From: Unio delphinus
Lineage: Eukaryota > Mollusca > Bivalvia > Unionida > Unionidae
Assembly (NCBI GenBank): GCA_029339505.1
Contig: JAQISU010000210.1
Span: forward strand, 11,297,501-11,361,500
DNA length: 64,000 bases
Direction of reading: 5' to 3'
In this document: in pieces, positions 1-10,779 of the stretch
Layout: the number at the start of each line of letters is the position of its first letter
Numbering within the stretch: position 1 is the stretch's first letter
Notes under the pieces: generated by a model
What the model was told of the DNA's origin: nothing
Seen by the model: only the letters and a program-made list of their open reading frames with translations
The model's database searches: none
Program-made: the position numbers and the translations under genes

Positions 1-414
1 AGTATCCGGAGGTTTCTAAAACTATCATTCTCACAATTTTTGCATCATTATATTTTAAAATGTTTGCCAGTAAATCTTTCAAAAGCCTGTTGAACACCAA
101 GCCCAAAAAAGTTTCCTACTTGATTCCCATTAACATATGTGATTATTCATAAAATTGGTAGAGGTTTTATTCATTCATTGTTAATATGCACAGGCTTTAT
201 TAAACCTGATTTTCATACCATTCTTTGCAAATTAATATCTGAAGGACCTATTTATGTAGAATTTCTGAGACAGTATTCAAAATCAATGATTCCTAAACCT
301 CCAGTTTCTGGAGTCTCAGTTTTCTGAACAGAAAATATTAGCCACAAATTATCTTTTTCCAAATGACTTCTACCTATCTATGAGTTCATACAGGCTCAAA
401 ATGTCTGCTATGTC

Positions 415-422
415 AAGGATAT
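415..422 (-). promoter_or_regulatory. U12-type (AT-AC class) 5' splice site
   Basis: The minus strand reads ATATCCTT immediately after a phase-consistent coiled-coil exon. This matches the minor-spliceosome donor consensus. The matching branch point and AC acceptor are not found in bases 1-414 and must lie outside the window. Confidence 0.7.
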
Positions 423-521
423 AGATAGTTAGACTCCAGCTCTAGGAAGTAGATCTGTTGCTGCAGATTCTTGATGTACTCTGCCTCAATGTTATCTAGG
501 GCTACGCTCTTACTTAGCTTC
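423..521 (-). CDS. Coiled-coil gene, coding exon 4, ending at a U12-type donor
   Basis: The acceptor CTTTCAG is at 522-528. The 99-nt exon reads KLSKSVALD and then NIEAEYIKNLQQQIYFLELE, a strongly helical, coiled-coil-like run. There is no usable GT donor. The exon instead ends TCT-AAC-TAT-CT directly before ATATCCTT (revcomp of 415-422), the consensus 5' splice site of a U12-type AT-AC intron. Reading through would give a stop two codons later. The next exon is not in the window. Confidence 0.72.
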
Positions 522-2736
522 CTGAAAGACAAAATATAGCATGGTCTTAATTTTTTAATTTTAATATGCTACCCTGTAATTTAAGAAATTCAATTTATTA
601 TCCTATAGTTTGCATCTAAACTTTCACAATTCTTAAGATCTTACAAACATCGCTATATATGTCATGATTTAAAATAGTATCAGTGTCATCAACAAAAGTA
701 TTTTCACTATCATTTTGCACAGGCCAATGAGAGGACTCTATTTCATTAGCAAGTTGCACTTGCATAGTAAGTGGACCCAATCATGTCCAAGTCAAGCAGT
801 AGTGTGGGAAATTGATCTGATATTTCTTAAAGATATCATAGTAAGTGATATAGCATAAGTGAATCATGGACATGTCAAGAGGTAGTGTAGGAAATTGATC
901 TGATATTTCTTAAAGATAACATAGTAAGCCGAACTTTGGACAGGAATACAAAGTTGAATGCCTCAGCTAAACATCTGTACTATAATTATTATGCTACATT
1001 AAATTAGCCTGAAAGAGTTATTCATAAACTGGTCTTGCAAGAAGGAGAAAAGTTACCTCCCTTGTATCAATACATTTTTAGTTATCATGTGCAGTGCACG
1101 CTCAGCCATTTTACAGTCTGCAAGATGCAGATCCTATAGTCCACCAGGGAACTTTGTCAGTGGGCAGTTTTTAACAATGTGTTACATGGTCTGTAGAGCA
1201 CCACAGTTATAGGAAGAGTCAGTGGCTTGGTTTATTCAGACAAGGCTGACAGCACAATGACCTATCTGGAAATGGTTCAGCATGGTCTACAGATTTTGTG
1301 GAACATTGAAGCAAGAAATGCAGGCAGATGTCTCAGCTGTGAGGAGTGGTTTATAACATCTACTGAAGATAACTACTGACTCAATGCCTAAGTAGCTGTC
1401 ATATTCTCCAGCAACAGACTTAACCAGATTGGGTGTCAAAGTCAAGATGATTGATGGATGTGACTTAATGTCCATGTCCAGGGGAAGTTTCTCACTGGCA
1501 TAAACATTAGCCAGCAGTTTTGTGGTTACCTCCTGATGAGGGAAATGTGAAGGAAGTGAAGGATGAGTGTTGATGAGTATCTGCAGTGATGGTACAGGAA
1601 AAGAGCATTGTATTCCAGAGATTATGCACATTGTTGTGTTGAGCTGGACATCATCATCAATCAGCTTGGTATGAGATGATCAAGCCCAGACAGGAGTGCA
1701 ATACTCAGTTGTTGAATAACAGATGTCTTGAGGGTCTGAGCACTTGTATCCAAGGTTGCAGAGTAGGCTGTTTAAAGTGCTCAGTTTTGCTTTCTTCACA
1801 ATATCAGTGATGTGTCCAAAGCCACACCAAGGTATGTTATTGTGTTATTGTCGGGTTGTGTTTTATGTGCTGCAAATTGTGGAGGATGCAAAGCACAGAT
1901 TGCATTTGCAATGTAAAGGTGGAAGACATGGGAAACTGTCTTTGTTGTACTTAGTCTTGGATGTATGTACCATTTCTTGAAGAAGTTCATCATTTCCTCC
2001 TGGTACTTCCTCACGCTTAGTAAACAAACGACTTTGGGTCCCAAACGACTTTGGGTCCCAAAAGCAATATCATGTGTTTCAGGCAAGTCACTGATATAAA
2101 CACTGAACAGACTTGACAAAAGAATAAAACCCTGTGGAAGTCCATTAGTCTGATGTCAACATGAGTTACAGTACATAGTACATGTATGACAGATAAATAG
2201 CAAGCAAAAAATTATGTACTAGCAATTTGGCTATGCTAAGTAGGAATTCATACCTAACATTCTTTGCAAGAAAATCTCTGATTCATACTTGAAGACTTAC
2301 CCAGCATTTCCACCAAGGCTTGCAGCAATGCCACCTGTACTTTTACGTACAGCTGCACTTCGTGTCCTTAATAAGGGTGATGTGGCCATTCTGGGAGGTG
2401 ATGATGAACGAATCACACGTGGAACTTCCGTCAAATAAACTCCTACAAAGGAAACAATTCCTATAATATTAGCCAAAATTACTATGAACAAACAATTATA
2501 TAAACAGATTTTTCTTCGACCTTAACATTAAAATGTCAACCACTTAGCCACTTTAGCTGCAATGAAGCAATGATACATATCTGACATGATACATATCTGA
2601 CATGATACATATCTGACATATTTTTGTGGCAATTGCAAAAAAAAGTAAAGTTCAAATTGCAAACCGATTTTCTCCAAGTTTTGTTATATTACTGCTTGGA
2701 ATGATACACTAATTATTCAAATTTAATAGTTACTGT

Positions 2737-2783
<47 letters not shown>

Positions 2784-4947
2784 GCAATAACATAAATTAT
2801 GATAAAAATTGATATGTAATATTTCAAGACTACAATTTTTATGCATTTCTACACAAAAGTTACAGGAGTAAAATACTTGGTATGGTCTTACTCAGTTTTT
2901 ATATTCATCTTTTTTAATTAGAGTGGCATTGTGCTTTCAAAGCAAAGTGAATGCATAGTTCAGGCACTGGCAAAATTTGAAATCAAATAAATGGTGATAA
3001 TATATTAATTCAGGGATTAAACAAAAATGTATATCTCTCTCTGCAAATATTTTATTTTACCTTCCCATTGGCAATCCCTTTGAAAACTTCTGCTTGCCTG
3101 AGAAAAAGGAGTATAAACAGGTGTCTTGCAGATTCCCATATCAAAGTTAAATCTGGCTTGAGAAAATTACAAGACACTTCGCCCATGCAAAAGTCCAAAA
3201 GGTTGAAAGCAAGAATTTAAACTGGGCTGTGTTTCATTTAAAATGCTTTACATATGCATGTTTCATACTGTGGTCTTGCCACGTACATCTTCCTTTAAGT
3301 AGTGCTTAGTTATATGTATTACATATTTCCATTACATAACACAATTTTTTTTATTTTATCATTATCATCCTGTAATCAAGGCCAGTATCACATTTCTATC
3401 ACAGACATGATAATGTGAATATTTACTCTTTATAACAAGTTTTTAAAAATAAGGAAAAATATTTTTAACTTATTTGTGGGACAATTTATTTATATTGATA
3501 TGATAAGACATCAGTTAATAGAACATACAGCTAGATTTTTTAAAAATCTTTAGCTGAACCCCCTTCTCATTCTGAAATTTTAAAGGAAGCAAGACAAGCT
3601 TGCAAGGTCTATGTGGGCTTAGACTGTGGATGCATACAGACATATGACTAGACCAGCTAGTTGGTCTCTAAGCCTTCTTTTATTTTGACTGGACGGCTTT
3701 TGAGACCAGCCGTATTCTGCATTAACACTATATGGTACGTTCTTGAACCATAACTGCCAATGATTGGACTGCACACTATTAATTAATAAATTTATTAAGA
3801 CTAACCTTTGTACCCAGACGGTAAATATAATCCCTCTTTTAATGATCCACTGCGTTAAATCCTTTAGAACACTCAATTAATAGCATGCATCCGATCGTCC
3901 AAAGTTATGGTGCGCGGAAAAGTACCATTTAGTGTTAATGCAGAATATGGCTCAAAAGCCATCAAGTCAAAATAATAAAAAAAGGCTTAGAGACCAACTA
4001 GCTGGTCTAACATATGAGCAGATAGCTATACTGCTATTCCAACTTTGCCTGATTTTTTTTTTTTTATCCAGTATGCTAATTACTTGGCCTGATTTTCGTC
4101 ACTTGTCCAGTATGCTAATTACTTGGCCTGATTTTGGTCACTTATCCAGTATGCTAATTACTTGGCCTGATTTTGGTCACTTGTCCAGTATGCTAATTAT
4201 TTGGCCTGATTTTGGTCACTTGTCCAGTATGCTAAATACTGAGCCAGAATGACTGCTGATGAAAAGATTGCCTTCTGATATAGATCACCTTCAATGAAAA
4301 GCAAAACAGCTTGAAACGTTGGCAAGCCTAAACCTGCACTTTTTAAAAAAAGTGAAAGCAAAAATTGAATGATTATCTTTCTTGAATCCAAAACAAGGTA
4401 ACATACCTCTATGTGCAGAATTGTGTCGAGAACTGTGTGGTCTCAAACGGGGAGATGGACTACGGGATCGTGTTGCCGTATGCTTTGCCGGGGACGGACT
4501 ACGAGACCTGAGAGACTTACTCCACTCAAGCACGTCAGGGCCCTGAACTCCAATGGGTTCAGATATTCGCGAGGTCATCTCAAATTGTAAAATTCGTCCA
4601 AATCAGAAAAACAAATAATACAACTGTGTGCATACTCTCAGTTCTCAGTGGTCAGTATAACTGATGTCAGGAAATTATAGCGTGAAGGACAAAATTTGTG
4701 ACCCTGGGATTGTAATCTGAGAAAGGCGGGCAATTCAAAGACATGGACAGGCCGACTTTTTGGAGGGAGTATAGGTTGGTCGGCATTCTGCTAAGAATAT
4801 GAACTCGACTGTAAATAGTTAACAGGCGCAAACTGGAAATTATCTTATAAAATGAATTGCAGAATGAGAAGGCTACAAACCTCCTAGAGATTTCTGCGAT
4901 GATCTGAGGCTACTTTGCTTGCCGAATGTCGAGGAAATCCGGGACAT
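423..4947 (-). CDS. Unrecognised Ser/Arg/Pro-rich coiled-coil protein, N-terminal part (4 exons, continues left of base 1)
   Basis: Four minus-strand exons (4947-4881, 4547-4407, 2442-2301, 521-423) join without a frame break. The start is the ATG at 4947-4945. The N-terminus is basic and Ser-rich; exon 2 carries two RSRSPSP motifs; exon 3 carries RSSSPPR and a Ser/Gly/Ala-rich tail; exon 4 enters a heptad-like helix including NIEAEYIKNLQQQIYFLELE. Junctions 2-3 and 3-4 keep phase exactly and have good GT/AG sites (GTATGT, GTAAGT; acceptors TTTGTAG and TTTCAG). The exon 1-2 junction is weaker: the acceptor at 4548 has a poor pyrimidine tract, and an in-frame ATG at 4578 is an alternative start. 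A disordered SR/SP-rich head followed by a coiled coil suggests a cytoskeletal, ciliary or centrosomal scaffold, but that is only inference. I do not recognise the family. The gene is head-to-head with VPS11, with a Maverick-type element between them. Confidence 0.72.
785..930. repeat. Two-copy direct repeat (about 60 bp units)
   Basis: Two near-identical units at about 785-845 and 868-930 share GGAAATTGATCTGATATT and TCATAGTAAG-like ends. They lie in the presumed U2-type intron between coiled-coil exons 3 and 4. No coding content. Confidence 0.8.
1030..2150 (-). pseudogene. Jockey/CR1-like LINE, C-terminal reverse-transcriptase relic
   Basis: Minus-strand frames show LFSVYISDLPET (the motif just before the catalytic YADD region of Jockey-type reverse transcriptases), KTVSHVFHLYIANAI, TYLGVALDTSL, and further downstream a stretch resembling the LINE C-terminal region (QLNTTMCIISG) and a tail with CGALQTM, HIVKNCPL and LHLADC. 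The pieces are in different frames with stops, and the segment that should hold the YADD box is missing or scrambled. This is a dead 5'-truncated copy lying in an intron of the coiled-coil gene in the same orientation. Family level (Jockey-like) is from remembered motifs; no search was run. Confidence 0.75.
2301..2442 (-). CDS. Coiled-coil gene, coding exon 3
   Basis: The acceptor TTTGTAG is at 2443-2449 and the donor GTAAGT begins at 2300. The product runs GVYLTEVPRVIRSSSPPR and then a basic Ser/Thr-rich stretch ending SLGGNAG. It is open in one frame with phase-matched ends (G|GA and GG|G). Confidence 0.75.
2571..2622. repeat. Short tandem repeat, about 17 bp x 3
   Basis: The unit GATACATATCTGACAT occurs three times in a row. 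Confidence 0.85.
2738..2783. repeat. (ATT)n microsatellite
   Basis: A pure run of the trinucleotide TAT/ATT, about 15 units. It lies in the intron between coiled-coil exons 2 and 3. Confidence 0.95.
3642..4015. mobile_element. Foldback (MITE-like) element with about 100-bp inverted arms
   Basis: The left arm 3649-3750 begins CATATGACTAGACCAGC and is repeated in inverted orientation at 3905-4015, which ends GCTGGTCTAACATATG. Both arms share GACCAGCTAGTTGGTCTC, a short palindrome in itself, and TTCTGCATTAACACTA. The central spacer is about 150 bp with no coding potential. The structure is that of a foldback or MITE-like DNA transposon; the family is unknown. Confidence 0.75.
4068..4240. repeat. 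39-bp minisatellite, about 4.5 copies
   Basis: Units contain CCAGTATGCTAATTACTTGG. The period is a multiple of three, so open frames across it are artefacts. It abuts the foldback element. Confidence 0.9.
4407..4547 (-). CDS. Coiled-coil gene, coding exon 2 (SR/SP-rich)
   Basis: It encodes VQGPDVLEWSKSLRS followed by two RSRSPSP blocks and ends at HSSRHNSAHR. The donor is GTATGT (revcomp of 4401-4406). The frame stays open upstream to an ATG at 4578, so the 5' boundary could be there instead of 4547. The phase at the 3' end (AGA-G) fits the next exon. Confidence 0.65.
4881..4947 (-). CDS. Coiled-coil gene, coding exon 1
   Basis: It encodes 22 codons plus 1 nt, starting MSRISSTFGKQSS. The donor after GGA-G is GTTTGT. 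The codons are Ser/Arg-rich like those of exons 2 and 3. The 5' untranslated region is not delimited. Confidence 0.6.
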
Positions 4948-4949
4948 TT

Positions 4950-5930
4950 TACGACAGCTTTGTCAAGTTAAGACGCAACATTCGTTGATCGGGGCAACAC
5001 AAATAAAGATAGACATTTTCTTATATTAGTACTCTACGAATCTTAGTTTTATATTTTCTTGTTGTAGAATAGCTATTTTGTGATAAAATTATGATAATTT
5101 CATAGGAACAAATTTATGTTACTTTCTTAAATTAAAAATTAATTTTTACTTTAAAACTACGAAGCTAATATTCCTAGCTCAAGCTATGCAACCTAAGCCT
5201 GAATCCCAAAATATGGAGCAAATCCGGAATTTTTTCTATCGCATCAAAACTAAGTTACAGTATAGTTAATGAAATCTTACATTTTTTATAAGTTCCAATT
5301 GTATCGATTAAGCTGAATATTGTTTCATGGTATTTTAAATTATGAAGAGTCATGTAGCAATGTATTCACAGTAGCAAAGAATCAGTTTTTGATGAATACC
5401 ATGGCAGCCATAAATATCCAATAGTCTTTAAATGAATGTTAGAGCAAAGTAATTCGAACGAAAAATTTAATTGAATAAATTAACGAATCCAAATTTTGTA
5501 CTTTCTAATAAGAATACTTATTTCTACTTAATAATATGAAATGCTAAGATTTAGCATTAAAATCAGAAAGAGGTTCAATTAATCATTTACATTGCACATC
5601 TAACAGGTAACAAGGTCAGCTGTTTTTCAATCAGAATTTATGTCTCTACTTGGCCATTTTATGACCCTGTTCTCCATTTCAGTCACTTTCATCATCATTA
5701 TATTAAGCTGCTTCACCTTCCCCTGATAGTACTACCAAATTCTATTGCAAGTACTACTAGTACTACTAATAATAATGATGGTACTACTGGTCATGTTTGT
5801 TAGGTTATCTTAATAATCTTGGCCTCATTATGAAATGCATTTAATGACTGATTCATACTTTATACAGGCCTCCAAAAATGAATAAGAACATTTGTTGGAT
5901 AATATTGCCAAAATATTGACAATGGCCTAG
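4950..5930. other. Upstream region of the coiled-coil gene, no gene seen
   Basis: The sequence is AT-rich with no long frame, conserved motif or repeat that I can support. The promoter of the minus-strand gene should lie at its left edge, but no core element is clear. Confidence 0.5.
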
Positions 5931-5932
5931 CA

Positions 5933-6200
5933 CAGCATGAAAAAAAACATAGCTGTTATTTGCGAACTGAATACTGATATACAGGAGCATTCCAAATATT
6001 GTCACCCTATTTATATAATCAATATGTTTGATCTTTTCTGTCTAATCAAAGGACCTACATTCTTTAAGGTTGGCTTTAAGCAACCCTGTGTTGATCTAAT
6101 ATCGACAACTAAACAAAATCAGTATATGAATGCACTGAATCTGTTTACTGGAATTGATAATTGTCATAAAATAGTGTATGTATCTGTTTACTGGAATTGA
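5933..6200 (+). pseudogene. LINE endonuclease-domain fragment
   Basis: An open frame from 5937 reads KKNIAVICELNTDIQ, then LIKGPTFFKVG, DLISTTKQNQYMNALN and TGIDNCHKIVY. This order (GDLNTD-like, 'N-L-I-x-x-P-T-x-F', 'D-x-x-L-T-N', 'T-G-x-S-D-H') is the C-terminal half of the APE-type endonuclease of non-LTR retrotransposons. Key residues differ (CELNTD for GDLNxD, GIDNCHK for SDHH-like), and no reverse transcriptase follows, so it is a fragment. The last 40 bp are tandemly repeated just downstream. Confidence 0.6.
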
Positions 6201-6222
6201 TAATTGTCATAATATTGTATGT
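6146..6222. repeat. About 38-bp direct duplication
   Basis: The segment containing GGAATTGATAATTGTCATAA occurs twice in tandem at the end of the LINE endonuclease fragment. Confidence 0.85.
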
Positions 6223-6469
6223 AGTTTCCTACTCATCTAAGAAAAATCATGCATTCTTCAATCATAATAAAATAATCACATAAGTTAAAAGATTTTAATG
6301 CAAACGAATTTGTGAATAATTTAGAAAAAAAAAAATTTTCTTTTCTTTCTTAATTGTGTCTGCCAGGTCCACCATTACCACTCCACTCCAAACCACCCAG
6401 CTTTCTTGAAATGGACGGTGACAACAACTAATAAATGTACCACTCTTTGTTTTATTTTATATATGCTTA

Positions 6470-7310
6470 AGTGTCGTATGTACCGTCAAGTGCCTTATAT
6501 ACCTTCCGGAGCATTTATCCACCGTCAAATGTCTAGTTTACCGTCTAGTGCATTATGCACCATCAAGTGTGTCAAGTGTCATATGTATCGACTATTGCCT
6601 TATGTACTTTCTAGTCAATCACGTGCATTGCGTATCGTCTAGGGCATTGTGTACCGTCTAGTTTTTCTATTGCCTCTTAACTAGTGCCTTGCGTACAGTA
6701 TAGTTTATCAAGTGTCTTTTGTTGCATATATTGCCTTGCGTACCGTCTAGTCTTTCGAATGTATTTTGTTTAATTTAGTGCCTTGCGTACCAGATAGTCT
6801 TTCAAAGATATTTTGTTCGGTACTACAGTATAGTATGCAAAATGTCTTTTGTCTTGGGTACCGTCTAGTCAGTAAAATGCTTTTTGTTCTGTCGAGTGCC
6901 TTTTATAGTTTGCCCATAGTCGTCTGTAGTGTATTCTCCCTTGCATACCGTCTAGTCTGTCCAGTGTACTGTGTTCTGTCTAGTGCCTTGGTAACTTGAC
7001 AGTGTCCTGTGTTCCGTCTAGTGCCTTGGTAACTTGACAGTGTCCTGTGTTCTGTCTAGTGCCTTGGTAACTTGACAGTGTCCTGTGTTCTGTCTAGTGC
7101 CTTGGTAACTTGACAGTGTCCTGTGTTCTGTCTAGTGCCTTGGTAACTCTATAGTTTGCCAAGTGTCTTATATGTAGCATCTATTGCCTTGTGTACTGTA
7201 TAGTTTCTCATGTGTCTTACATAGTTCTGAATGCCATATGTACTATCAAATGTCACAGTTTTCTTATGTACCGCCATGCACTTTGTGTACCTTCTAGTAC
7301 ATTACTGTTA
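6470..7310. repeat. Degenerate minisatellite with a homogenised 38-bp core
   Basis: Variants of GTGCCTTGCGTACCGTCTAG recur throughout. From about 6965 to 7148 a 38-bp unit ending GTGCCTTGGTAACT is repeated almost exactly four times, so only this part was recently amplified. Short frames across it are artefacts. Confidence 0.85.
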
Positions 7311-7354
7311 CTTTATCTGGCATGCTTCTAAATATGGCAATTATTTCCCATACA

Positions 7355-7500
7355 TTAACAACATCATACGGAACAAACAGACATTTTGCTAAAATGTCAT
7401 TTTTGAAAAATAAAGCTTTCTACGAAAGTTTTTTTTAAAAAAAATAAGGTTAATAACATCAAACCGATGCCTCTAACTGAACAAGCGTTTCTCTAATTGG
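7355..7500 (+). repeat. Left terminal inverted repeat of the Maverick-like element
   Basis: Reads outward-in: TTAACAACAT, GAACAAACA, AAAATGTCATTTTT, AATAAAGCTTTCTACGAAA, AATAAGGTTAATAAC, CCTCTAACTGA. Each block recurs in the same order in the reverse complement of 12930-13073, with scattered substitutions and small gaps. The outer limit is approximate. Confidence 0.8.
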
Positions 7501-7601
7501 GTTAGTTTACTTTGATACTTTATCTTTTGTCGTTAGTGGGATTTTAAAAAAAAGTATGTATGTGTGTTTTGTTTACCCATCAGAGGTTTCATTGAAATCA
7601 T

Positions 7602-7658
<57 letters not shown>
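7602..7658. repeat. (CT)n microsatellite inside the Maverick-like element
   Basis: An uninterrupted CT run of almost 30 units between the left terminal repeat and the first coding relics. Confidence 0.97.
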
Positions 7659-7661
<3 letters not shown>

Positions 7662-7715
7662 ACGGTAAATAGATCATTATTATATCAATAATATTATATC
7701 ATTATTATATCAATA

Positions 7716-9115
7716 ATGGTAGCGGAACCATACACAACTCGACAAAAATTAGAAGCAATTAAGAAATATCTTCCATTTCATGATTCTTTCTGGCTGAAAA
7801 CAATTACAATAAAGTCAGGAATCTCAGGTGGATTTTGCATTAAGTTCTTTCAATTATTTAATCCTGTTACTGAGATAACCTATTCTTCCTCAACGTGAAA
7901 CACTAGCTGAAGAAAAAAAAATGAAGGAATATCATATGAAGTTAGAATAAAATCGTTGAAACCAACACATGGAAAATGTATTTGCAGTCAACAAAATGTT
8001 ATTGACGTTACTTTATATCAAATGAAAACTAAAAATGGTGAAAAACAAGAGAAAAAATTCTTCCATCTGTTTAATTAATTGACAAATTTAGGCCTGGAAC
8101 TTATGAAACAATTGAAAATATGAACGATGATAATTTAGCTGAATATACTACCGACAATTCAAATTATATTGAAGTGTTACCAGAACATAAAAAAATTTTA
8201 TGAGATGGAATATAATAATCTGATCTTTATAATTTGTCATAATAGGAATGATATTAGTATGTTTGGTGCAGATTTTGCAAAGTTCTCTGCAAAAGTACAT
8301 ACAATAAAATGCAAAACAGGAGGAAATTGATATATCGGAAGTTCCGTTTCCTATATCACCTACTAAACCAACATTTCATCAACAAAAATCACAAAAAATA
8401 TTCAACTTCTGTTAAATCTATTATTTATACCTGGAGCTATTTTCGAACTCAATGGTAGAGAAAAAGCAGTAGATGTAGCCTCACATTATGGTAATAAATA
8501 TACATACATAAAACAACTGAATATCTCAATCACATAACACCTGAAAATTGGAATAAAACCATATATCTCGCGCTTAAGGATAAGGAACATGTCAAAGATG
8601 TTGATCCAGAGTTTGTTGAATTTAATGAAAGAATAGCAAATGAACAGGACATTGATTCATTTGTAAGTGAGCAACAACTCCGAATATCAACAAGAAGTGG
8701 TATTTCTACTCAAGGAATTGATTTTACTCAATGTTCTAATCATATTTTTTCAAACATAAATATATTTGAAATTCTAATTAGCGGAAAACGTGCTGGAAAT
8801 AATTATCCGGCAATAATTAATGAAGCAGTTGATATTTGTAAACGATTATTTACAGGCAGCAACAGGGATATTAATGTGTATTGGTCTCTTGTTGATGAAA
8901 TTGCTGATAATTATCACAGTGATTAAATAAATAAAATAATAAAAGATAAGATGATTATACACAATGTTCAACGAGGACCGATTACGGTCGGAGTGATAGA
9001 TTCACGATTAGCTGCTTATAAAGCAATCTACTGTGATGGACTCGGTGATGTTGCTCAGTGATTATTTAGAAGGATAGCTCCAAAAGCAATACCGATTGCG
9101 AAAAGAAATTAGAAT
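7716..9115 (+). pseudogene. Maverick-like element: virion-gene relics, including a possible minor capsid protein
   Basis: Plus-strand frames alternate with stops. At 7716-7895 a 60-residue frame starts MVAEPYTTRQKLEAIKKYL. At about 8535-8925 a longer frame includes ENWNKTIYLALKDKEHVKD and RLFTGSNRDINVYWSL. At 9025-9110 DGLGDVAQ, then LFRRIAPKAIPIAKR, resembles the Gly-rich then LFR-x-I-x-P segment of Maverick minor capsid proteins. The last assignment rests on one short motif. I do not recognise the other two. No frame is intact. Confidence 0.4.
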
Positions 9116-9256
9116 GAAAGATATTTACGTTGTTCACTGTGAAGCTCCTGGTGCTTTCGGTAATGTTGCAGGTAATGCGTTTTAGGCAATTAAGGATAGA
9201 CTAACACACGATTAATACGACTAAAACCTCAGCCAGTAAAATTTATAAGCACCGAA

Positions 9257-10560
9257 GTGATGCCTGAAAATGTCATTAAAATAAAAAATCAAGCTGCAAA
9301 TCAGAAACTAGCACAGTTGTCTGAAGATTCACACAAAAAATATAACCGCAAATTTAATATTAAAAACTGCACTTTGTGTAATAATTATAAAAAAATGTTT
9401 AAACGTATATCTTATCCAGCATTCTACGTGGATGCGCCTGGTCTTTAAGATGAATATGTACATGATTATCAATTTTATTCTTATGACGCAGGAAAACCTA
9501 ATGCGTGCGGAAAAATCGAATTGTATTCAGGATGAAAACAGATGTTTCTTGCCAGCTGAAAGGTGTATTGAAGTAGTTTCTGAAAGTCTGATTGTTGATA
9601 ATACTGAATATGCAGCTGCTGATAAATTTGTTATATCACGGCATTATTTGATATTATTGTATTATTTTATGCGTTGTTTGATCGCGCCACATTTATGATT
9701 GATGAAAGAAATATTTCATATTTAAAGACCCGTAGGTACTGGTAAAACAATTCGTTCAATCATGCACTTTTCTCAATGAAAAGGAGACAAATGAACTCCT
9801 GAAAGAATGTGTGAAAATGTGTCCCAAGGATCAACATTTATGATGAAATAAGCATAGTTTCTAAGGATATATGAAAACTATTTATCGTTTGGTTATTGAC
9901 AAAAAATACTGCTGTGATAATGTGCGACGATCATGGTTAGATTGTTTCCACACGAATGGTTGCAGTGTCTCATGAAGAAATAACTATTGATCATAGAGCA
10001 ATTGATCTAGAATTAAGAGAGTTTGAAAAATATATCAGACTACAACCAAACAAAAATTCAATGTGAAATAATGCGTGACATAATTCCAGAAACCCCTATA
10101 CACGATTTGCGGAATATACAGAGCCCAAATCATTTGATAGTTGCAAGTAGAAAGCTAGTTCGTGATACACTTACAAAAAATATTTTTGCTACACAAATAA
10201 TTTGTTTAAAAAATATACCCGTACAGTTGTGTTATCACTCAGATGATACTCAACGAGAATATATTGAAGTTGATACACCAGGATCGTCAGGAAAACACAA
10301 CTTTGTGTTAAATGGTATTTTATAAGTTCCTGTCAGTGTTGTTGAGAGCACATTAGCTATGGACAACTACGTGGACGCTAGGATTGCGCATCTCTGACAC
10401 AGTTGTTTGGGTTGTTGATGATATTATTGGAATGGTCAAATTTAGTACCTCGAGTTAGAATAATATCTCAGCTGCGGAGGGTTATCATAAATTTTACAGA
10501 AATAGCTGTCTCCAATAACGAAGTTGCTGTAGAAGATTTAATAATAAAATAATATCCGGT
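9257..10560 (+). pseudogene. Maverick-like element: possible major capsid protein relic and unknown frames
   Basis: The frame at 9432-9695 contains FLPAERCIEVVSESLIVDN and then TEYAAADKFVISRHYL. The order (an 'E/Y-V-E' strand, 'D-N/G-T-x-Y-x-x-A-D', then a hydrophobic 'L-x-Y-L/A-L-F' turn in another frame) resembles the N-terminal barrel of Maverick major capsid proteins, but identity is low and frames shift. A second open stretch (10023-10322) reads RKLVRDTLTKNIFATQ and IPVQLCYHSDDTQREYIEV; I do not recognise it. No intact protein can be made from this region as it stands. Confidence 0.35.
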
Positions 10561-10779
10561 TATAAACATTGTGACCTGAATTTATCGTGACAATAAATAC
10601 AATTACAGAATAATCATTGTGCAAGTCGTAACACAGTAATGTTGTGGCAATATTTAAATAATGATACAATATAATGTACCGTATATATAATTGATAGTAG
10701 TCTCGGACGCGCGTGAAAATGTGATGATGTCCGTTCTTTAGTACAATCAACGTCGAGGCGCTAGTTAAGTGAAGAAGGT

